Of a stretch of DNA of 64,000 bases, positions 27,601-36,600 are shown piece after piece. The notes below the pieces were generated by a model. That model was given only the letters and a program-made list of their open reading frames with translations, had not been told where the DNA came from and ran no database searches. Position numbers and translations under genes: made by a program. The DNA comes from Drosophila persimilis (lineage: Eukaryota; Arthropoda; Insecta; Diptera; Drosophilidae): contig NW_020825327.1 in the NCBI RefSeq assembly GCF_003286085.1, positions 1,240,001 to 1,304,000 of the forward strand, given 5' to 3'. Each line of letters starts with the position of its first letter. Position 1 is the first letter of the stretch.

Positions 27601-30600
27601 AAACGCAGAATCATAGATAATGACCATATCTATCAGATTGCTGAATCTGATTTAGTTCGGATTATTTTTGTAGCCTAGATCAACAAATCAATTTGCAGTG
27701 GCTACGCAGCGCCCGACGTAACGCTCAGGCTGATTTTCGGTCTCTCTCGCACGCACTCTTTGTCGTGTCTATATATATTAGCGGCGTCTGCCGGAAGAGA
27801 GCCATACTGACTTAGTATCGGGTATAAATGTAGAGTTGCGGTCTCCGCAGCAACTCACAACGTTCCCCCTCGTTTTGTTTTTTTTATTAATTACAGTCCC
27901 TTATGGTGTGGAGTCTTCGAAAAAACTTCTTTTATTATTTTAGCACTAGCTTACAGTACAGTTTTCGATTTTTAAATCGAGTTTTAGTCGTGTTTTTTAG
28001 ATGCGGCAGGCAGATGATATCTCATAGAGGTCTCGGAAGTAGTAATTTTGGTTCGGTTTTTTATGTTTTTGCCATAATTTGACCCGTTCTTTATGAAATC
28101 ACTCAGAACACACATAGTTTTACCAATTTTATGACTTATTTTCATTATTAATTGACATACTTCCTTCGAGGCTTTTATTGTTATTTATTTTGAGAATTTA
28201 TTCGATGTCCGGTCGCGACCACATCCAAAATAAAAAATATTTCAGTGTGAATGTCGTATTCAAGTGTCGCATTTTTTGAGAACGGAAATTTAAGTTATGT
28301 CAATTAAATTTGTTTCCTCAATCTACTTTGATGAATATTGCTATTTTTAATATTATTATTATTATATAAAGCTAATAAATAGTTAAAACTAGGTATTAAC
28401 AAGGTATGGGGCTATAGATGCTGAGGCCTTAAGCTCACTATAGTATTATTATACATACGTTTGAGAATGTATGTACTTATATACATATGTACAGGGTTGG
28501 TTCTATACGTTATTATATGTTGTGAGGGAATTATTATCTAATATACTAATTGGGTATATGTATATGTACAGGGATGATTGTTTATGAGGTTATATGTAGT
28601 GAATGATTTTAGATTGGTATAGATAGTTGAGGATTATATTTGCGTTTTTGTTGTTAGGGTTTGAGATATATTGCATGGGGTCGGTGTTATGGAATATTGA
28701 GGATCTTTGAATAGAGAGGGCGGGGCATGTGTATAGTATGTGTCTTATGTCTATGGTTAGGTTGTGGCACAATGGGCATGCGTTGGACGATGTTTTATCC
28801 ATGTAGTGGGCATTGGTGAAACTTGTGTTCCCTAGTCTCAATCTATTTAGGATGACTTGGTGTCTTCTGTTAAGGTTGTTTAGGTTTTTGGGGGGAGGAT
28901 GAGTGGAAGATAGATTGATAACTTGTTGGTACCAGGGGGAAGTCTTAGTGAGGAGGTCTATTTGTTTCGATAGGAGGATTTTCTTAAAGAATAGTGAGAT
29001 GTCGTTAGAATTACGGATTAGTTTCGGATTGTGGTGGGGTAGTACGAGGAATTGTTGGGATTGGTAATTGCGGTAATAGAGGAGAGTGAATCTGTGCAGA
29101 TAGCGTATCTTCCGCGTTTGTTGCGGCTTAATAAACTGGCTTCGTGGATAGCAATAATTTTGCTGGAAAGGACTGAGGAGTACTGTGGAAGTAGTCCGGA
29201 TTTTATGGTTGATGTCCCACTACAGATGCTATAGATGGTAATGCCTGCTGCTTTGGACCCGTCTGTGTATAGGAAGGTGTGTTGGTGGAGGTTGAATTTG
29301 ATGGAGTGGAAGAGTTGGTGGAAGACTATTGGGGGGGTGGTGTTTTTATCGTGTTTGGATAGGGTGATATTGGTGTTGGAGGTTTTAATCGGGGAGAACG
29401 GTATGAGGTTATTCTGGGATATTTGTTTGGCTCTGTCAATCGTGCAATCGCGTGTCAATTAGCACTCTTTTTTTTTTTTTTTTTAGGTTTTTTGGGAGTG
29501 AGTTTAGGGGGGTGTCTTTAACGTGGATGAGGTTTTTAAATATTTTGCCAGTTACAAAATCTCGCTTGTTTTCCAAGGTGTGTAAGTTGGCTTCGGATAG
29601 AAGGTTGTTAGTGGGTGTGGTGCGGAATGCACCTAGGGCGGCTCTTGTTGCTGCGTTAATCGTAGTTTTCAGGCGGTTAAGCTGGCTTTTTTGTGCGTAA
29701 CCGTATATGGGGAGGCAGAAGTCGACTTTGGATATGATTAGAGATTTCATAATTTGTACAAGTAATGAGGTGTGGCAGTTGTATTTTGAGGACGAGAGGT
29801 GTTTGATAATGCCCAGTGGCTTGGCAAAGTCTATTTTGAGTTTATTGATATGTGAGTTCCAGTTGTATCTAGAGTTGAGTGTGAGGCCTAGTAGTCTGAG
29901 TGAGTTGTTTTGGTTGATGGATGTGTTGACAGTAAGGAATTTTGGTTTGCAGTTATGTTTGGGACATATGTGTAGAAGTTGGCTTTGTGTGTTGTTGTTG
30001 TGTTAAATGATAAGGAGGAAGTCGTCGGCGCATGCACTGAATTTGATCTGCTTGTGAAAGGATAAGATTTCGGAGAGTGGCTTGTACGCTATAAGAAAAA
30101 GGATAACTGAGATGGGGGAGCCTTGGGGTATGCCATTGGGGAGTGGGACGGTGTTCGAGAGGTTCGAGCCACTTTTCACCAGGATATTCCTTTTTGACAT
30201 GAAGTTTATGACGTATTGTAACATTCGTGGACCTACTTTCCATTTTTTTAGTTGTTGAATGATGGAGTGGATTCCTATTTTGTCGAAAGCTTTGGTGAAG
30301 TCAATGGATATTAAGGTGAGATGTTTTTTTAGGGCAATGGCTCTGGTAGCTAGGTGGTCTACGTAGAGTAGACTATCTATTACCTATCTATTTGCCTCTT
30401 TTATTTGCCACTATCTTATCGAGCGTTTTGGCTAGGCATGAATTAAGTGATATGGGTCTGTAGGATTTTATGTCTTTTAGTGGTTTTTGTGGTTTTAGAA
30501 TCGGGAGGACTAGGCTGAGTTTGAGCGATTGTGGGATGTATGAGTCGAGTATTTTGTTAAAGTTGTTAAATCAGCCAGGCCCCGTTCTTCACTTTCACAA

Positions 30601-33600
30601 AAGTTTTCCGATTTACTTTTGAAATCACATAAATTGGGGCTCTCTTTTTCCCATTCCGCAAGATTTCTTCGTTTTCAAAACGAAAACATTTTCGTTGACG
30701 AAATGAAAAGTAAACGGCTTTTTATACAACAAAACGAACCTTAATTGCAAAAGGAAAAAAATATATGACTTATTGATGCATTAACATAAACTTGATACCT
30801 ATATCAGGGTAATATAACTTGTGCTTTCTTTATAAATAATTTTATTTTAACCCAACCTCAAATTTAGTTCGGACAAAATTGACCACAGCAACAACAAATT
30901 TCGTTTTGGTGTAAGCAGCTGACGCATTCCGATTTGGTTATCGGAACGTTGGCAAGTAATACATTTTTGCGTATAACAGCACAAATGTGCATGTAACAGC
31001 TCAGACTGTGCTTGGAACATGCGCTTAACAGAACATCTGGGTGAGCACAGCTGTTTCCCGCCCAATTTAATTCGGAATTTTCTGCAATCGTTTTGCTTCA
31101 AAACAAGCAATTGAAAAAATAAAAAGCATTTTAATCACGATGTATTTTTACAAAGCAGCAGCAGCAGCTCAGTTGTTTTTGTTTGCCAGAAGCGATGAAA
31201 AAAGAAACATATCGATAAAAAATATATGTGAAAACTGGAGCACCTTAAAACGAAACGTTTTGGCTAAAAACGTAATCCGCAAAAGTAAATGAAAAACGGA
31301 GCCTGCCTGATTATTCTGATTTTGATGGTGGGGGGTGCGTTTTTTATCATGGAGTATGACGTTCGGTCGAGGCCGGGGGCGTTGCCTTTCAGGGAGTACA
31401 GAGCTGATGAGAATTCTATTAGTGTAATGTCCTTTTCGATTTCTAGTGCTGATGGAGTTGGGGTATAGTTAATAAGAGAGTCTGTTTGGGATTTTTTCGA
31501 ACGGAATGTTGGGGAGAAATTACGATCGTGAGCTTCTTCTGACCACGTGTGGGCGAAGGAGTTGGCTATTTCGGTTTGGTTGGTTGTGTCTGTTTGGGTG
31601 TGGGGGTTAAATATATTGTGAATGTTTTTGACAGGGTAAAGTCTGCATAGTCGTGTGATGTTAGACCATGTTGAGGATGTGTCTGATTTAGGGTGTATTT
31701 GGGCTGTGAAGTCAAGAATCGATTTATGTTTAGCTTTCCTGATTGCTCTGTTGAATTTGGCATTTGCTTTTTTATATTCTATGTCTGTTGTTTATGTTGT
31801 TTATGTTGTTTATGTCTCATTTGAGCTTTTTCCATTTAGTGATTTATAAACTTTTAAAGATTGCTAGTTCTTTGTTCCACCAGAGAACGGTACGGGGGAG
31901 GGAGAAAGTGGTGTTTTGGGGGATGGAAAGGTGGGCGCTTTGGATTATTATTTTTTTAATTAGATCGTTTTCCCTGTTGACGTTGTTTGGGTAGTGAAGT
32001 TGAGTTTATGGATGTGTTTTTGGTAGAGGTCCCAGTCGGCTCTTTTCAGTTTGAAGGACGGTTTAGAGGTAAATTTTGGGAGGGATGGGTTGTTGAAGAG
32101 AGAGATTAGTATGGGGAAGTGGTCGCTACCGTGGAGGTCGTCTATTACTTCCCAGAGGAGTTCTGGAGCAATAGTTGCTGATGCTAGGGAGAGGTCAATG
32201 TGGGTGAATGTCTTGTGTGTTGAGAAGTGGGGGGGGGAGGGGGGGGATTTGTCGTTTAGAAGGATGAAGTTAGAATGGTCTAGGAAGGAGGATAAGGTTT
32301 TCCCTCTTGGGTTGGCCTTAGGTGAGCCCCAGTAGGGGTGCCAGCTGTTAAAGTCTCCTAGGACTAGAGTGGGGTCGTTTGTGGTTAGGGTTAGGACGTT
32401 ATGTAGATTGCGGGCGTTGAAGGGTTTGTTTGGGGAGATGTATGAGGATATGATGTTGACTTTGTATTTGGATTTGATGTTGACACCTACTGCGTCAAAG
32501 TCGGAGTTGGGAGGGATTTGGGTGTGGGATATGGAGTTGTGTATGAGGATGGCTGTGCCTCCAAAAGCATTAAGCTGGTTATAGCTGCAGTATATTGAAT
32601 AGTTGGTTGGGATAGGGAGATAGTTGGGGTTGGATATGTGGGTTTCTTGTAGGGCAACAATTAGGGGGTTATATGATTTCATGAGACTTTGTAATTCAAT
32701 GTAGTTTTTTTTTGTAGCCGTGTATGTTCCGTTGCATAATTTTAAGTTGCATACTAGTGTTGGCATTTTCTACTAAGGGGCTTAAAATGAATGTTAATAC
32801 TATTGTTATCATTTAGAGTTCTTCTTCGTTGTAGATTTGGCTAGAAAGGGTGTTGTTGGATAGTGACGCTAGGTTTGTAGTTTTTGTTTTTTCAGATTTA
32901 TCTTTTGCCTTGAGTGGCTTGGTGACTAGGTTGAGTTTGTCCTTTTCTTTAGTCCAGCTTCGGAGTTTGCGGTCGGTATCTGGGATGGTTTTGGTGTTTT
33001 TGGTTTTAGTTGTTGCCTCGAGGTCTCTGTCCATGTCCATTTCTTCTTGGGTGGGTTGCTGGATTGGTTTGGATGGGTGTGTGTTTGAGTCTGAGATGTC
33101 TGCGTAGTTAGTAATTGGCCTTTGGTAGTGTGTGGTCTGAGTGTTGTATGATGATGAAGGGTGGTTGGGGGTCGATGTTACTGTTTGTGTTTTTGCAACT
33201 ATCTCGGCGTATGGTGTGGATTGGTGTGTGTTGCGTTGAAAATATATTTTTTTTGCGGTTAAGAAGTCTACTTTCTCGGAAGATTTGATAATTGCAATCT
33301 CTTTTTGCTTGAGAAATTCCGGACATTTGGGGTCTAGTGGGCTGTGGTTGTTTTGGATGTTGGTGTTATGTTTGCAGTTGCTGCAGAATTTGAGCTTGGA
33401 GCATAGATCGTCGTCGGCGGGGTGTACTTCGGAGCAGTTTTTGCAGATTTTGGTGGTTGTGCAGTATTTGGTTGGGTGACCGAATTTCTGGCAGTTATTG
33501 CATTTGAGGGGGCGAGGCGTTTGGGGGCGTACGTTTACTCGTTCGTAGCCTATCATAATATGCTGTGGTAGTGTTGGTGTATCGAATGTGACGATAATCA

Positions 33601-36600
33601 GTCCGGTTTCTTGGAGTAAGCCTTCTTTGTGTTTGTGAATTTTAGTTGCGTCAATGACCTTTTGTGTTTTGAGTAGATGACACCTTTGGAGGAGTTAAGT
33701 GTTTTGTGGTCTGATGCTTTCACAGGAAAGTCGTGGAATTTTACGATTTTCAGGAGCTTTGTTGCCTGGGTTGTTCCTTTTGTTTTAATGAGAAGTGAAC
33801 CGTCTGGTTCTGGTTGGTTGGGTCTGGTGGTCGCGACATTTCAGGTAGGCTAGGACTGACGCCCGCTGCACTTAATTTTGTAACTGTTCGTTAGGTGTGT
33901 TTGTTTTTGGTTTTTTGGGAGTTTGCTTTGTGCACTTGAATGTTTTTGTGCTAGGTTTTGTGTGTTGGATTTTGGTGCGCTCGCTGCTGCTTAGATTTGG
34001 CGCGTCTTTACTTGACGGAGTATAGACTGACACTCATTTGCTATTATTATTTTTTTAAGTTATGCTTAATTGAATCGAAATTTGAGGAAAATTCAAATTC
34101 ACCGTTTTCTTTGGTTTGTGCCGGAAATATTGGTGCCTAAAGTGTACTTTTTAGTGTGTCGTATTCAAGTGTCGGGAAGTGTACATATATAAAAGTGTAA
34201 TTTATAAAGGTCTCAGGATCTAAAATGTTCTTTTAGCTTAAATCAATAAAATTTAAGGTTGAGACTTCAGAATAATTTTGAAATGTACTATATTTGGCCG
34301 ATTGTTCCTATGGCAGCTACATATATGTACTTTTATCGCTCTGATCGGATTTTTTTATGATTTAGAATATTACAAAAAATTTGATATTCAGCTCGATAGG
34401 TTAATATTCAACATTGACTTGAATATTCTTTTCTAACGTTTAGAAAATTCTGAAACTCATCTTTTTTTGTCAGTATTTGATTGTAGTCTTTTATAAGGTT
34501 AACAGATCGCTCAGCTGTATCATTAAATAGTATTAAATTTTGAAATATTTGTAAATCATTTCGAAATTTTGATCTTCATTGAAAAGCCATTCTGAGTCGA
34601 TATAACCATGTCTGTATGTCCGTTCCGATGTGCGCCTAGATCGCAGAGACTACAAAAGATGGGGCAACCAAATATTGTATCCAGACTCCTGTAATATCAC
34701 ACTGTTACGAGTGTATTGCACCTATCGCTGTTGGGTCTGCATTTGGTGCTCCTACTGGTGTTTGCCAAGCCCACGTGGACCTTCTTCCAGAGCTATGTTC
34801 GCCTGCGCAGCGTCCAGGACCAACTGCAGTCACAAATTGCCAAGAAGAATAGCGAAGTCCAAGGCCAAAGCAAGATCAAGAAGGAAGCGAAAAAGAAAAG
34901 GGCACGGAGAAGCTAAGCGCCGAACAGCAATCCTTTCTGAACGCCTTCGAAAAGACACCACAAAAGTCATCGGGCGGCAAGGCAGCGGCTCCTACAGCTC
35001 CCGCTATGGCATCCACTTTGTTCGGTGCACGCAACTGGCCCTGCTGCCCTTCTTCCTGTGCAACTTCATCGGCGTGGCTTGCTTCCGCTCGCTGCACTAT
35101 CAGTTCTACGTTTGGTACTTTCACTCGCTTCCGTATCTGGTCTGGTCCACGTCCTTTACCCTGGGCGTACTGCTGGAACAGCTAACCCAGCACTTATCTG
35201 TCCAGCTCGGCCCTGCATCTCTGTCACCTCGTATTGCTTTTTGGTGTGGTTCGTCAGATCTTCCAGATCCAGATAGTGATCCACACTGTACTTGTAAGCA
35301 AATGTAATTTCAATATTTCGCCCGACCCCTTCCGCCCCCACAAAGGACGAAATTCTGTGGCATGAAAACTAAAACCCAGAATGATAGAGAATGACCATAT
35401 CTAACAGATTACCGAGCCTACTGCAACGGAACTTCCCCATTCTCTCTCTCTCCTACTCTACTTCGTGCAGTGTGCGTGATTTGGTGAAAGGAAGCCAGAT
35501 AAATTATAAATTAAGATTATTGTAAGAATAGAAAAAAGAGATAAATGTACAAAAAATTAAATAAATATGGAAACAGATCAAATCGAATCTTTATTGGAGT
35601 CTAACGCCAAATAGGCCAATCTTAATCTAATGTATTTATTTCTTCAATTGCAATTATCGTTTTAATTAGTATGTACATCAAGACTTGATATAACAAGATT
35701 TTGATGGGGAAACACGAGCAAAAGTAACCATGCCCTGAACGTCTTTTCGCGAATAAATTAGAGCAAAGACTATACAATACCAAGATGTTGCATGAGGAAC
35801 AAATTCTTTTTCAATTTTCGTTTGACGCTTCATGGTACGGGCGCGCGGGGCTATTACTTCAATTCTCTTTTACGCTACCTTCGCCTCCGAAATGCTACTC
35901 GGCTTCGAGTCGGTGTGTCTCGAGAGAAAGAATACAAATACAAATATGAATCGTCTGCGTGCCGAAACCGTAGGGCAGCGTGGTCGCTGATGTCTTTGGC
36001 GCGGCACAGTGGGGACTCAGCCGAAATAGTAAAAAAATTGTATGAGTGCTTTAGATAAATCTAATGTACGCATCTAATAGAGAATTTTCCAATCGAATTT
36101 TCCCACTGTGCCGCTCCAAAGACATCGCCGATCCGCGACCACCGCTTCGACGGTGCTGAGGCTCGAGCGTCCAGAATTGCCGAACAGACGAAACCGATGG
36201 GCAGCGGGGTCGCGGTAGAGATGGAGTACAGGCGAAAAGGGAATTGAAACCCCGCGCGCTCCCTCGTGCCTTTTGGGTTCTAATGTTAGGACCCGCCATA
36301 GAACAGCTTTTTGGTCGCTCATGCAACATCTTGGTATTGTATAGTCTTTGATTAGAGTTAACGTAAACAGTACGCGCACAATGTTTTGTCAATTCAGCTT
36401 GGCAGAAAATAATTATGGCATTTCTTCTGTTACTTAAATGCGTTGCAACGTACTCATTAGTTACGCCAAACTTAAACTTAGTGTGTTTCAATTGTGTTCT
36501 AGGAATCTTAAATCTGACAAAGAGCGGAACATTTGTACCTTATGCAAATGCTTCCCTCAAAAATATACGACACTTCTGTGATGTCTGCACGGGAAGTATA

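Larger units (their letters stand above)
28346..34037 (-). mobile_element. I-clade LINE, roughly full length, inactive
   Basis: On the minus strand, in order: first ORF with CCHC knuckles, apurinic endonuclease, reverse transcriptase, RNase H and a C-terminal zinc knuckle. RNase H, (TAA)n at the 3' end (read as ATTATTATT at 28350) and three CCHC-like boxes are features of the I-factor group. TTGCTATT at 28338 and 34038 may be the target-site duplication. It carries a 740 bp TIR element at 30571-31310. RT catalytic box is FSACADDF rather than YADD. Frameshifts and stops break the second ORF between RT and RNase H. Edges within about 15 bp. Confidence 0.8.
26165..34181. mobile_element. TA-flanked element with long terminal inverted repeats, nested host
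   Basis: The left arm (26165 to about 26400) begins CACTCCCCGGCACTTGAATA. The right arm is its reverse complement, split into 28190-28345 and 34046-34181, ending CAAGTGTCGGGAAGTG. Both outer ends abut TA, the Tc1/mariner target. Arms are about 230 bp. The interior outside later insertions (26400-26789 and 27877-28190) contains no recognisable transposase. A DINE-1 copy sits in the interior and an I-type LINE in the right arm. A single arm also occurs at 15978-16178. Confidence 0.75.

Noticed and set aside
31764..31849. Short hydrophobic coding sequence with a VVYVVYV repeat
   Set aside because: It is a TTTATGTTG microsatellite inside the I-type LINE, read on the noncoding strand.
34630..35307. 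A 225-codon host gene on the plus strand
   Set aside because: The frame starts in DINE-1 sequence and follows ALG3 only in the middle. Before and after, the ALG3 residues continue in other frames, so it is a pseudogene segment.
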